A stretch of DNA of 64,000 nucleotides from an uncultured Clostridium sp. (GCA_900543885.1 UQTA01000002.1:1-64000), one strand, 5' to 3'. Numbered from the stretch's first letter, positions 17,184 through 26,515 are shown. Numbers and translations are program-made. Notes: generated by a model from the letters alone, not told the origin.

Positions 17184-17404
17184 CCAGGGCCATGGGGGAA
17201 TTCGGCGCTACCCTGATGTTAGTCGGGATCACGCGTATGAAAACGGAAACTCTTCCCGGAAGTATCTATCTAAGCATCTCCACCGGCGATTCAAAAGCTG
17301 CAATGTCAACAGCTGTGCTGATGCTCTTTCTGTCCGCTGCTGCCATGCTTCTGTCCCATCTCACTGAGAATTCAGGACTTAATCGTGTACGAAAGGCCAT
17401 GTAA
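17184..17404 (+). pseudogene. 3' remnant of modB-like permease
   Basis: The frame SRAMGEFGATLMLVG, then TLPGSIYLSIS and a final membrane helix, is the conserved C-terminus of molybdate/sulfate ABC permeases (GRALGEFGATLM). Only about 70 residues remain, joined out of frame to the modA remnant. A deletion between modA and modB explains both. Confidence 0.75.
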
Positions 17405-17407
17405 TCT

Positions 17408-17932
17408 ATGAGTACGATCCAAATTAATGACTTTACTGTAACCAGAGGCACCTTTCATCTAAAACCGGTCTCCTTAACGATCCGAAACGGCGAGATCTTC
17501 GTACTGCTTGGACAGACCGGTTCCGGAAAAACAGTGCTGTTAGAAGCCATCAGCGGTATGTTTCACGGAGATTCCGGAAATATCCTCTATGATGGCACAG
17601 ATATTACCCGGATCTCACCAGAAATGAGAAAAATCGGCCTGGTTTATCAAAACCACGCCCTCTTTCCCCATATGAAGGTATGGGAAAATATTGCCTATGG
17701 TTTAAAAATGCGCGGCGCATCCAAAGAAGAACAGCTGCAAACTGCTGACTGGCTGATGGAACTGCTTTCCATCACCCATATAAAAAATCAATATCCAGGT
17801 GTTTTAAGCGGAGGTGAAAGCCAGCGGACCGCACTTGCCAGATCACTGGCCATAAAGCCTGATACCCTTCTGTTAGATGAACCATTTTCAACCCTGGATC
17901 AGGCAACCAGACAAAAGCTTCAGATCTCATGA
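17408..17932 (+). pseudogene. truncated modC-like ABC ATPase
   Basis: The ATPase core is well kept: Walker A GQTGSGKT, Q-loop YQNHALFPH, signature LSGGESQR, Walker B LLLDEP and D-loop STLD. The frame stops at residue 174, before the switch histidine and the C-terminal regulatory domain. Another frame continues MTGSYSDEIDAFLGKDR to 17978, suggesting that the missing part was removed by a deletion with frame change. The permease partner is broken, so a working transporter is unlikely. Confidence 0.8.
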
Positions 17933-17978
17933 CAGGCAGCTACAGTGATGAGATCGACGCTTTCTTAGGAAAGGATAG

Positions 17979-18755
17979 ATGAATATGAATAATAACGAAT
18001 GCAGCATGCAGGCTGCTTTTTATGATGATTTAAAACAACGTTTTCTGACACTTTTAACAGAGCATGGCCTGCTTCAGGAAAAGGTATCTCTACGCACTAA
18101 GATGCTGATGCCGGAAGAAGCCATCGGTATCCCGAAGCGGAAAGATTTTCCGATCCTTTCCGGAAAAGATATTATGGTGCAGGCTGAATGTGCAGGCTGT
18201 CTGGGCCAGGCATTTACTGATGCACCGGCTGTTTTTAACGGAACCTTAGAAGAAATCTGTGCTCTGGATCTGAACACTGACTCCCACAACCGTGGTATTT
18301 TCATTGCCTCCCTGAACGCAGTGATGAAGCACCTTGGTCTCGTAGACTGTACCGTACACTGCAAAAACGATACACCTGAATTATGTGCAGCCGATGCAGT
18401 AAGCTATATCCACGGAAATTACAATAACCCGAAGATTGGACTTATAGGCTATCAGCCTGCGCTTTTTGAGCATCTTGCCACTGAATTTGAGCTTCGCGTT
18501 GTGGACCTGAACCCGGATCATATCGGCAAAAACTGCTTTGGTATCACAGTCGAAGACGGAAACTCCAATGTGATCCAACAGGACATCTGTGACTGGGCAG
18601 ATCTGGTTCTCTGTACCGGAAGCACCGTCTGCAACGGAACCATAACCCGCTATCTCCCGCTGAAGGATAAAATCCTCTTCTTCGGAACCTCTCTTGCCGG
18701 AGCAGCTAAGCTTATGGATCTGCCCCGTCTTTGCTTTGCTGATAAATATCAATAG
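17979..18755 (+). CDS. DUF364-family (DUF4213/DUF364) protein, putative metal-related
   Basis: The 258-residue protein has the two parts expected of the DUF4213/DUF364 family: an N-terminal region to about residue 110 with ECAGCLGQAFTD and NRGIFIASLNAVMKHL, and a C-terminal Rossmann-like part with PKIGLIGYQPALFEHL, DWADLVLCTGSTVCNGT and FFGTSLAGAAKL. The family is often placed with metal or molybdate ABC transporters and has been proposed to bind metals; the true function is not established. AGGAAAGGA precedes the start. It follows the decayed transporter directly and is itself intact. Confidence 0.75.
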   Translation: MNMNNNECSMQAAFYDDLKQRFLTLLTEHGLLQEKVSLRTKMLMPEEAIGIPKRKDFPILSGKDIMVQAECAGCLGQAFTDAPAVFNGTLEEICALDLNTDSHNRGIFIASLNAVMKHLGLVDCTVHCKNDTPELCAADAVSYIHGNYNNPKIGLIGYQPALFEHLATEFELRVVDLNPDHIGKNCFGITVEDGNSNVIQQDICDWADLVLCTGSTVCNGTITRYLPLKDKILFFGTSLAGAAKLMDLPRLCFADKYQ

Positions 18756-19103
18756 GCAACACATAATGAGCAATTCGGTATCAGAGGGGTCAAAATACCA
18801 TTGGCCCCCAACATCTACCATTTTCCTGTATTACAATGTCACAAATCCTCCTGCAACTGATCATAGCCGATCCTGAAATGGAATGTGCAAAAAAGTAAAA
18901 GAACTGATCAGACAGGCTTCTTATGGTAAAGAAGCACAGGAAAAGAAAAACCAGTTTACACTCTTATACCCTCTTGTTTAGGATATAAAAGGAAAACTGG
19001 TTTTTTAATTTTTGCTCTTTATTTGCGAAATAACTATACCACTCACTCAAATCCGCATTCTATACGCGATTGGTACAGTTATTTACGAAACTACGTACTG
19101 GGA
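18756..19103 (+). other. decayed intergenic region with terminator
   Basis: No intact gene. A plus-strand frame ending at 18981 (KKVKELIRQASYGKEA...LLYPLV) reads like a protein tail, with ADPEMECAK one frame away just upstream, so a further gene has probably decayed here. The hairpin AAAAACCAGTTT...AAACTGGTTTTTT at 18946-19008 could terminate it. An imperfect inverted repeat (GCGAAATAACT with AGTTATTTACG) spans 19025-19090, downstream of smpB. Confidence 0.5.
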
Positions 19104-19592
19104 TCAATAAAGATTCTTCACCTTAAAATCTTTCTCCAGCTCTCTCCTCTGGTCCTTTTTTGCAATATCTGCTCTCTTATCATACAGCTTCTTACCTCTT
19201 GCAAGTCCAATCTGCACCTTCACCAGGCTTCCCTTAAAATAAACCTGCAGAGGCATCAGCGTATATCCCTTTTCAGCGATCTTTCCATTTAACTTCATGA
19301 TCTCATACTTGTGAAGAAGCAGTTTTCTTACTCTCAAAGGATCCTTATTAAAAATATTTCCCTTCTCATAGGGGCTGATATGCATACCATACACATACAC
19401 TTCCCCCTTATCGATCTTCACAAAAGCCTCCTTAATACTGCACTTGCCCATACGGATAGATTTAACTTCCGTACCAAACAGTTCAATACCGGCTTCCCAT
19501 TTATCATCAATAAAATAATCATGATAAGCTTTTTTATTATTGGCGATCAGCTTAATACTTTCCTTAGAAATGATAAACACCTCCTCTTCCAT
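19104..19592 (-). CDS. smpB: SsrA-binding protein SmpB
   Basis: SmpB carries tmRNA into stalled ribosomes for rescue. The fold signature is clear: KLIANNKKAYHDYFI, GTEVKSIRMGKCSIKEAF, HISPYEKG, and the basic tail KKDQRRELEKDFKVKNLY. Start choice is odd. The ATG at 19592 has only a weak site, whereas GAGGAGG inside the frame precedes an ATT codon at 19571, whose product (ISKESIKLIANN) would match the usual SmpB length better. It lies 19 bases after rnr in the order secG-rnr-smpB. No ssrA gene was recognised nearby. Confidence 0.95.
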   Translation of the reverse strand: MEEEVFIISKESIKLIANNKKAYHDYFIDDKWEAGIELFGTEVKSIRMGKCSIKEAFVKIDKGEVYVYGMHISPYEKGNIFNKDPLRVRKLLLHKYEIMKLNGKIAEKGYTLMPLQVYFKGSLVKVQIGLARGKKLYDKRADIAKKDQRRELEKDFKVKNLY

Positions 19593-19611
19593 TTCTCACA
19601 CTATCATACCA

Positions 19612-21795
19612 TTATACCATCTGATTTTCCAGAACAAAATCTACAGTCCGCAAAAGCTTATCCGTACCAGCCACAACTACACGTACCGGCTGACCCAGCT
19701 TGTATACCTTCCTGCTCATTTCTCCTACCAGCTCATATTTGCTTTCGTCAAAAATATAGTAATCATCCCGCAGATCACTGATACGCACCAGACCTTCTAC
19801 TGTATTGGGCAGTTCCACATAAAAGCCCCAGTTGGTGACGCCTGAGATCACACCGTCAAAGCTCTGTCCGATAAATTTAGACATATACTCACATTTCTTC
19901 ATCTTCTCTGTCTCACGCTCTGCCTCATCTGCCCGGCGTTCTAACGCAGATGTCTGTACTGCCACCTGCGGCAGGATCTTATCATAATGTGTGATCCGCT
20001 TTTCTTTCATTCCGCCGTGCAGGCACTCTTTTATGATCCTATGGATCTGCAGATCCGGATATCTGCGGATCGGTGATGTAAAATGGGTATAATATCTTGC
20101 CGCCAAACCAAAATGTCCTGTACACTGGGTTGTGTACTTTGCCTGCTTCATAGACCGCAAAGTCAGTCTGGCAAGCAGCGGCTCTTCCGGTTTTCCTTCT
20201 ATCTTGTCTAACAGTTTCTGCAGTTCCTTTGGATGCACTTCTCCATTGGACAGTCTCAAAGAATAGCCAAAATTGTTGATAAATACTCCCAGCTGCTTCA
20301 TTTTCTCCGGATCCGGCTCATCATGCGTTCTGTAAAGAAAAGGAACCGACTGCCAGAAATAGTCTTCTGCCACTGTTTCATTTGCAAGCAGCATAAAATC
20401 TTCTATGATCTTTGTAGCTACATTCCGTTCATAAGGATGAATATCCACTGGCTTTCCCTTCTCACCCAGAATAATCTTGCTCTCCGGGAAGTCAAAATCA
20501 ATAGCACCTCTCTTGCTGCGCTTCTCCCTTAAAATATGGGACAATTCTTTCATTCGCTCAAACATAGGTACAAAGTCTTTGTATTCTTCTAATAAAGCCG
20601 CTTTTTCCTCTTCCTTTTCTTTTGTATCAGCCTCTGACAAGATTGCATTTACAGCTGTGTAAGTCATCCTTCTGTCAGACCGGATCACACTTTCACAGAT
20701 TTCATGATCTACCACATTTCCATGTGCATCCACTTCCATCAGGCAGCTCATAGCAAGACGGTCTGCACCCTGATTCAACGAACAGATCCCGTTAGAGAGT
20801 TTGTGAGGCAGCATAGGGATCACACGATCCACCAGATACACGCTGGTTCCCCGTTTCAATGCCTCTTTATCCAGTTCACTGCCTTCTTTCACATAATTAC
20901 TTACATCTGCAATATGAACACCCAAGCGGTAATTTCCATTTTCCAGCATTTCCAGAGTCACTGCATCATCCAGATCCTTCGCATCCTCACCATCTATGGT
21001 CACTGTCTGCAGCCGGCGCAGATCTCTTCTGCCTTCAAAGCCCTCAGGAAGCTCTTTTAAGCCCTCTGTAGGCAGCGCATCTGCAACATTCTCTAATTCC
21101 TTCATTACCTCCTCAGGAAAGGCTTCTGGAAGGTTGTAGGCACGTACAAGAGATAAAATATCCGTACCCGGATCATTTACATGACCTAATATCTCCTTGA
21201 TCCGTCCTTCCGGCTTCTTGCGCTCATCTCCGAAATCTGTCACCTTTACTACTACCTTATGACCGGTCACAGCTCCCATATCACAGCCCTGAGGAATGAA
21301 AATGTCCTTGGCGATCTTCTGATCATCAGGGATCACGAAGCCAAAATTTTTGTTTTTCTGATAATAACCTACCAGCTCCCTGTTGGCATGTTCCAACACC
21401 TTTAAAACAGCACCTTCTGCACGGCGTCCGCTGCGTCCTTCTGACTCAATAACGATCTGTACTTTATCACCATTTAAAGCACTTCCCGTCCTGTCTTCCG
21501 GTATAAATACATCCTGCTCCATCCCTTCCACTGTCACAAAACCAAAACCTCTGGAATGTCCTGTAAAAATACCTGTCACAGCAAATGTTTCCAGCTTTCC
21601 GTATTTTCCTTTTTTCGAAATCCCCAGCTTTCCTTCCAGAACCAGCTCATCCAATACTTCCTGTAATTCCCCGCGCATAGACTTTGGTATGTTCAAAAGC
21701 ATGGCGATCTCTTTTGCTTTCATAGGTACATACGCTTTATCATGTACCAGTTCTGTCAGCATCTGTTTTCTCTGTTCCAATAACTCTCTGTCCAT
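19612..21795 (-). CDS. rnr: exoribonuclease R (RNB family)
   Basis: RNase R is a processive 3'-5' hydrolytic exonuclease that degrades structured RNA. An N-terminal winged-helix region and cold-shock domains (GFGFVTVEGMEQDVFIP, NFGFVIPDD) precede the RNB core, with IDGEDAKDLDDAV carrying the metal-binding Asp cluster, and THFTSPIRRYPDLQIHR. A C-terminal S1 domain starts near FDGVISGVTNWGFYVEL. The start at 21795 (MDRELLEQ) has AAGAGG upstream; a longer frame to 21870 lacks similarity. The length of 727 residues is normal. Operon with secG and smpB. Confidence 0.96.
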   Translation of the reverse strand: MDRELLEQRKQMLTELVHDKAYVPMKAKEIAMLLNIPKSMRGELQEVLDELVLEGKLGISKKGKYGKLETFAVTGIFTGHSRGFGFVTVEGMEQDVFIPEDRTGSALNGDKVQIVIESEGRSGRRAEGAVLKVLEHANRELVGYYQKNKNFGFVIPDDQKIAKDIFIPQGCDMGAVTGHKVVVKVTDFGDERKKPEGRIKEILGHVNDPGTDILSLVRAYNLPEAFPEEVMKELENVADALPTEGLKELPEGFEGRRDLRRLQTVTIDGEDAKDLDDAVTLEMLENGNYRLGVHIADVSNYVKEGSELDKEALKRGTSVYLVDRVIPMLPHKLSNGICSLNQGADRLAMSCLMEVDAHGNVVDHEICESVIRSDRRMTYTAVNAILSEADTKEKEEEKAALLEEYKDFVPMFERMKELSHILREKRSKRGAIDFDFPESKIILGEKGKPVDIHPYERNVATKIIEDFMLLANETVAEDYFWQSVPFLYRTHDEPDPEKMKQLGVFINNFGYSLRLSNGEVHPKELQKLLDKIEGKPEEPLLARLTLRSMKQAKYTTQCTGHFGLAARYYTHFTSPIRRYPDLQIHRIIKECLHGGMKEKRITHYDKILPQVAVQTSALERRADEAERETEKMKKCEYMSKFIGQSFDGVISGVTNWGFYVELPNTVEGLVRISDLRDDYYIFDESKYELVGEMSRKVYKLGQPVRVVVAGTDKLLRTVDFVLENQMV

Positions 21796-21885
21796 ATAAC
21801 CTCTTTTCTTTATTTGCGCTGTCCCAAAATGCAGCAGATATTGTAAACGATCCAGCTGCCAAACGCGCATATTCCTGTATAAAAG

Positions 21886-21921
21886 AAAAACACCCTTCTG
21901 CTTGTTACACGAAGGGTGTTT
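21886..21921 (-). terminator. terminator after secG
   Basis: On the minus strand AAACACCCTTC pairs with GAAGGGTGTTT, followed by T. It lies between secG and rnr, so part of secG transcription may stop here. Confidence 0.8.
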
Positions 21922-21937
21922 CGACTGTCTGTTTCTA

Positions 21938-22189
21938 TTATCCCTGAACCTTCAGAAGAATATTCAGAACAAGGGTGATGATCATAAATACGATCGCTCC
22001 GTATCTGGTAAAATGCTCCAGAGCACCTTCCATGGAACGTCCCTTATTCTTGCTCCAGTAGCTGTCTGCCATACCGCCGATGGCGCTTCCCAGTCCGTTG
22101 GACTTGCCTTCCTGCATCAGAATGACTACAGAAATAGCGATACCAAGAACTACATATATAATGGATAAAAGAACCTTCACTACTGCCAT
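21938..22189 (-). CDS. secG: protein translocase subunit SecG
   Basis: This is a small two-helix subunit of the SecYEG channel. The first helix (LLSIIYVVLGIAISVVILM) is followed by QEGKSNGLGSAIGG, a conserved cytoplasmic loop, and a second helix (AIVFMIITLVLNILL). The length of 83 residues is normal. It sits upstream of rnr and smpB, the usual Firmicutes order. Confidence 0.93.
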   Translation of the reverse strand: MAVVKVLLSIIYVVLGIAISVVILMQEGKSNGLGSAIGGMADSYWSKNKGRSMEGALEHFTRYGAIVFMIITLVLNILLKVQG

Positions 22190-22287
22190 TTGTCTGCACC
22201 TCTCCGTTTCTTAATGTACTCCCTAAGGATACATCCTATAGTTAAACAAAATTACTATACCATACTCACCTTAAAAATACAAGGTTT

Positions 22288-23064
22288 TTATGACCGTTTT
22301 CTCCGGATATGGATCTCCGGGATCGCCACATCATCATAAGTGATGGAAGAATCCTCATTTTCCTGTTCCGTTTCTTCTGTCGGTTCTTCATCCGATCTGT
22401 GGATCTCAGGAACTGCAAGATTTTCACTTTATATTTTATAACCCATTCCGTCTTTCTTTCTTATATTCCAGAACATCTTATGCCTCCCCGCTACAAAAGA
22501 TTGATAAATAAAGTGATCACAAGGCTGTTGATAAAATCGGCAAACAGACTTCCTACCAACGGGATCAGCAGATAGGCCTTCACAGAAAAGAGTAGAAGCT
22601 CCTTCTACTCCCATTTTCTCCAGCACAAGACCCAAAGCACCTGCTGTTCCATGTCCACCTACCATAGGGATGGAACCAGTACAAAAGCCTTTTAACACCT
22701 CCATCTGAAGAACACCTGCCAACGCTACTGCCAGGAAATTCTGACAGAGGATCAGAACAACTACAAGAAGCAGAAAAACCGCCAGAGCCTTTCCTCCGCT
22801 TTTTAAGATTTTTAAGTTTGCCTGAAAACCTACTGAAGTAAAGAAAAATACCATACATACTTCTTTTAGAATATCGTCAAAGGGAAATTCAACGATCCCT
22901 GTTACATAACACAGACAGGTAAATACAGCGAAGATCACTCCTCCGATCACTGGTGCAGGAATACAGAATTTTTCCAGCACTCTGCATCTGCGCCTTAAAT
23001 ATTTACCAAGCATCAGAACCGCAACTGCCAAAGCTATGGTCTGATACATATCAAGTTCGATCAT
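22288..23064 (-). pseudogene. GltS-type sodium/glutamate symporter, internally deleted
   Basis: Residues 1-165 match the N-terminal half of GltS carriers: LEKFCIPAPVIGGVIFA, MVFFFTSVGFQANL and TGSIPMVGGHGTAGALG. After LFCEGLSA the frame changes: a different frame reads LIPLVGSLFADFINSLVITLFINLL, the usual C-terminal end of the family. The middle-to-late part, including the second repeat, is therefore missing and the protein is out of frame. Past the stop at 22429 the same frame stays open for about 46 codons with two copies of a VPEIH/IPEIH motif in an acidic stretch, which may be an old C-terminal tail. No working carrier is expected. Confidence 0.75.
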
Positions 23065-23092
23065 CCTATTAAATTGTTACTTTCTTTCTATT

Positions 23093-24058
23093 TTACAGCT
23101 TTGCTCCATCTTCCCCAACAGAAGCACCATCTGGTGTTGTTGTGTTCACTAACATAGCTCCCGTTTCATCACAGAAGTAGTCTTTATCATTCCAATGGAT
23201 CCATCCCGTCTTCATATAACCGTTTTCATCAAAGAAATACCATTTGGAACCAATCTCCTGCCAGCTGTTTTTTGGATAAGAACCATCACGGTTTGCATAC
23301 CACCAGCCTGCATCGTCTCTCTTCCATTCCCCTTTCCAGGAAAGAATATTTTCTTTAGAAACCTCGATCCAGGAAGATTCTTCCCAGTCTCCCATGTTTC
23401 CTCGTACATCTACAGCCCTGACTTTAAAATAATAGTTTCCATCTTTTGGAAATTTATCAGAAAAATCAAAGCTGTTCTCCGTTACTGTGTAGGTAGAGCC
23501 GATGCCATTGTCATTGGAGGTACTGCCCTTCCCTTTACACAGACGGACTCTGTAACTTTTTGCCAGACTCTGATGATCCCAATGAGCGATTCCGTTGGTA
23601 CTGTCCCAGTAAAGATTATCCACATCCAGATCTTCATCGTCATCATCCAGCTTATCCAGTGTTACCACCAGCTTCAGCATTTCTTTGTCATACTTGGTGG
23701 CACTGGAAACGTATTTTACCTTATCCCCGTTAAAAGTAAATGCCGCCTTTCCAGACTTGGAAAAATAACAGTCACTGTCTGCTGACAGCCACACTTCTAC
23801 CTTTGGTTTTACACCACCGGCCCAGTATTCCTGCTCATTAACAAAATCAGCGCTTTCTACTGAGCAGTTTCCATCTTCCACAGAAACAACAACTGAGGCA
23901 TCCGTATCTCCCGCCTGTACATCCGCATCAAAATTCAGCGTAATATGTCCTACCGGTGTACGTTCTTCCTTTGCTGATGCAGGAAAAGCTGCCGTCATCG
24001 TCAGCGCTGCTGCCAGCATAGCGCCTTTTAAAAGATTTCCCCTTTTATCTTTTGTCAT
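23093..24058 (-). CDS. secreted protein with C-terminal cell-wall-binding repeats
   Basis: A signal peptide is clear (KGAMLAAALTMTAAFPASA, cleavage after ASA near residue 29). A beta-rich region follows, with an acidic stretch DKLDDDDEDLD, then a fibronectin-like segment (YRVRLCKG...YYFKVRAVD). The C-terminal 60 residues hold choline/cell-wall-binding type repeats: GWWYANRDGSYPKNSWQ, KWYFFDENGYMKTGWI and DYFCDETGAML. It is likely exported and held to the cell surface. The role is unknown. It is transcribed after the PrsA-like gene, 16 bases downstream, so the two may be co-expressed. Confidence 0.75.
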   Translation of the reverse strand: MTKDKRGNLLKGAMLAAALTMTAAFPASAKEERTPVGHITLNFDADVQAGDTDASVVVSVEDGNCSVESADFVNEQEYWAGGVKPKVEVWLSADSDCYFSKSGKAAFTFNGDKVKYVSSATKYDKEMLKLVVTLDKLDDDDEDLDVDNLYWDSTNGIAHWDHQSLAKSYRVRLCKGKGSTSNDNGIGSTYTVTENSFDFSDKFPKDGNYYFKVRAVDVRGNMGDWEESSWIEVSKENILSWKGEWKRDDAGWWYANRDGSYPKNSWQEIGSKWYFFDENGYMKTGWIHWNDKDYFCDETGAMLVNTTTPDGASVGEDGAKL

Positions 24059-24074
24059 TTAATATACCCCCTTA

Positions 24075-25082
24075 TTATTTATTAAAATAGCCGTGATATA
24101 ACGAAAAGAAATTGTCACTGCTGCAGCCTTCTCCTGCAGAAAAATCAATGTTTTTCCAAATATCTTCCTTTAGCTGCATTCTGTATTTTTCCTGATATGG
24201 CAGATAAATCTCCTGAAATGCCTCTGTTTTCTTCTTCTGAGCCAACTGTTCTTTGCGCAGTGCAGTTGCCTGCTGATCATAGGCATTGACACATTTCTGA
24301 ATATAAAAACGGCCGTTTTTTTCTATGATGCCGCTGATCTCATTTTCTTCTAAAGTAAATGCAGATTTATCCGGTTCTTCCAGATCCGGATCCCATTCCA
24401 GTGAAAACTCTACCTGACTGTTTAAGGAATTTTTCTCTGCAATCGACGTGAAATCCGCTTTTTCCTCACTTACCTGGTTTAAAAGCTCATCTGCCTTTTC
24501 CTTTGAATCCGTTTCCATACGCTCTACCTGGATCACTTTTGCTTCCGCATCACTGACCTCCAGATTCCGGCTTTCCGTCATCTGGCTTACCGTTTTATCC
24601 GCCCGGTAATATTTCCTGTAAAACTCCGAAACTTCTTCTTTTGACACCTGCATGTAATCCAGATCTTCTTTAGAAAGTCCTGCATAATATTCATCTGAAA
24701 GATTCTTAATATCATCCTCTTCCTGACCTGTAAGCTGGATTCCCTGCTCATCTGCCATGCGGTCTACCACAGCCAGTTCTTCTAAAAACTGGCTGATCTG
24801 ATTCTTCAAAAGAGACTCAAATGTATCTCCCTGTCCGTCTGCTGTTACAGACCATAACTGTCCTGTATATAGATTCTGATAGCGATTTCGCTCTGTTGCC
24901 GCGATCATACGGATCTGACCCTGGGTATAAAGTTCCGTTTCCTGCTTTAGCATGCCTTCAGAAAGCCTGCTGCACCCACAAAGCTGTAAAATGCTAAACA
25001 GGAACATGCACATAACTGCCAGAAAACTCCGCTTCATCCTGTATTTCTTACTCTGCAATCTGTTACTCGTCAATATTTTCAA
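24075..25082 (-). CDS. PrsA/SurA-like peptidyl-prolyl isomerase-family lipoprotein
   Basis: A lipoprotein signal ends with LQLCGC, so the mature protein is anchored outside the membrane. The body has the layout of PrsA/SurA chaperones: a helical N-region, a central segment (AKVIQVERMETDSKEKADELLNQV...FTSIAEKNSL) that resembles a rotamase-like domain, and a helical C-region. The isomerase motif is weak, so it may be a chaperone without catalysis. Two starts are possible: the TTG at 25082 preceded by AAGGAG at some distance, or the ATG at 25037 with no clear site. It follows the HAD gene by 20 bases. Confidence 0.65.
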   Translation of the reverse strand: MKILTSNRLQSKKYRMKRSFLAVMCMFLFSILQLCGCSRLSEGMLKQETELYTQGQIRMIAATERNRYQNLYTGQLWSVTADGQGDTFESLLKNQISQFLEELAVVDRMADEQGIQLTGQEEDDIKNLSDEYYAGLSKEDLDYMQVSKEEVSEFYRKYYRADKTVSQMTESRNLEVSDAEAKVIQVERMETDSKEKADELLNQVSEEKADFTSIAEKNSLNSQVEFSLEWDPDLEEPDKSAFTLEENEISGIIEKNGRFYIQKCVNAYDQQATALRKEQLAQKKKTEAFQEIYLPYQEKYRMQLKEDIWKNIDFSAGEGCSSDNFFSLYHGYFNK

Positions 25083-25102
25083 TTACTTAGCAATTCTCCT
25101 TT

Positions 25103-25888
25103 TCACAGCAGGTTTTGTAAGATCTTTAAAACTCCGTCATTTACATTGCTGTCAGCCTGAAATCTGGCTGCTTTCTTCACTTCTTCTCTGGCATTTGCCA
25201 CTGCAAAGCTGTAATAAGCCTGCTTTAACATCTCCACATCATTGGACTGATCGCCAAAAGCCATGGTCTCTTCCGGCTTTATTCCCAGACTTTCCTGGAT
25301 CACTTTCACTGCATGGCCCTTATTCACATCCTTTGCCATGCAGTCAAGCCACATATCTCCCGCACAGGAAATCTGCAAAATATCCTTAAATTCTTCTACA
25401 AGAGAACGGGTAGCTTTCTCCACTCCGCCGTCCTTATAAATCGAAAGTTTTGTGCATGGTTCTGAAACTTCTAACAGATCATCTACTCTGTGAAGATTGA
25501 ATTTATAACTTTCCATCAGCCACTGGCAAAGAGCCTCATCTTTTGATTCTGTGTAGTCCCCATCTGCCGCCGCATATACCATGGAAAGTCCCGGAATCCG
25601 ACGAACAGCCTGGATCAGCCGTTTTACGATTTCTCTGTCAATGGAATACACAAAAAGGCTTCTTCCGAAGCAGCCGATATAAGAGCCATTATTGGCAATA
25701 TAAAACACTTTTTTCTTTACCGGATCAAAGGTGCGCTCCACACTGGCCCAGGGTCTTCCGCTGGCAACAGCAAACTGGATCCCTTTTTCCCTTAATTTTA
25801 AAATAGTCTCAAAAAGTTTTGGGTTAATATTAGGCGAACCGTCTTCTACTAACGTTCCGTCCACATCAGTCACGATCAGCCTGATCAT
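25103..25888 (-). CDS. HAD superfamily phosphatase, Cof type
   Basis: This is a cytoplasmic hydrolase of the Cof/YbjI group, acting on sugar phosphates or related metabolites. Motif I DVDGTLV holds the nucleophile Asp8 and Asp10, motif II is SGR, and motif IV GDQSNDVEML is near residue 218. The cap domain lies between (residues 85-190). The length of 261 residues is usual. The start overlaps the 3' end of maf by 23 bases with GAGGAACAGG upstream. The substrate cannot be assigned. Confidence 0.85.
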   Translation of the reverse strand: MIRLIVTDVDGTLVEDGSPNINPKLFETILKLREKGIQFAVASGRPWASVERTFDPVKKKVFYIANNGSYIGCFGRSLFVYSIDREIVKRLIQAVRRIPGLSMVYAAADGDYTESKDEALCQWLMESYKFNLHRVDDLLEVSEPCTKLSIYKDGGVEKATRSLVEEFKDILQISCAGDMWLDCMAKDVNKGHAVKVIQESLGIKPEETMAFGDQSNDVEMLKQAYYSFAVANAREEVKKAARFQADSNVNDGVLKILQNLL

Positions 25889-26513
25889 TTTCCTGTTCCT
25901 CCAAAAGTTTTTTTATCTCATGGCACAAACGGCCTAAAGGAAGACCAACTACATTGGTATAATCGCCTCTGATCCCCTTAATATAAGCAGCAAAGCTTCC
26001 CTGGATGCCATAGGCACCGGCCTTATCAAGAGGTTCACCTGTGCTTACGTAAGCCTGGATCTCTGCTGCTTCCATATCATAAACTTCCACATCTGTCTTT
26101 TCAGAAAATGTGCTTCCTGCATATGCTCCGCCTTCCTGACACAGGATAACCGTCACACCTGTATACACCTGGTGAACATGCCCCTGGATCTGGCTGATCA
26201 TGGCTTTCGCATTTTCTTCATTTCCCGGTTTTCCAAGGATCACCGGCTGTTCTTCTCCCCTGTGGCATACAGAAACTACTGTATCTGCTCCGATCACAAG
26301 AGTTCCCTTCTCACAGCGGGAAGCCACATCTGCCGCCTTTATATAAGAAAGGTTTTCCACCAGTTTCGCCGGATCTTTTTCATTTTTTTCCTCTTCCACC
26401 TCACTTGGGCGGATATCCGGGATAATGCCGATCTGAGCTAACAGTTCTTTTCTCCTGGGAGAAGCCGAAGCCAAGACTACCTTCCACTTCTTCAGATTTT
26501 CTTTTAATTCCAT
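25866..26513 (-). CDS. maf: Maf-family nucleoside triphosphate pyrophosphatase
   Basis: Maf proteins hydrolyse non-canonical or pyrimidine nucleoside triphosphates to monophosphates, acting as house-cleaning enzymes. The signature LASASPRRKELL is at residues 14-25, GADTVV near 70, and DKAGAYGIQG with GDYTNVVGLP toward the end. The length of 215 residues is slightly longer than usual at the C-terminus (EEQENDQADRD tail). It is the first of an overlapping pair with the HAD gene. One residue after the preceding membrane protein gene, so these probably form an operon. Confidence 0.93.
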   Translation of the reverse strand: MELKENLKKWKVVLASASPRRKELLAQIGIIPDIRPSEVEEEKNEKDPAKLVENLSYIKAADVASRCEKGTLVIGADTVVSVCHRGEEQPVILGKPGNEENAKAMISQIQGHVHQVYTGVTVILCQEGGAYAGSTFSEKTDVEVYDMEAAEIQAYVSTGEPLDKAGAYGIQGSFAAYIKGIRGDYTNVVGLPLGRLCHEIKKLLEEQENDQADRD

Positions 26514-26515
26514 AA

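Noticed and set aside
19023..19292. 89-codon plus-strand frame opposite the smpB end
   Set aside because: It is antisense to smpB, shows no family features and no ribosome binding site.
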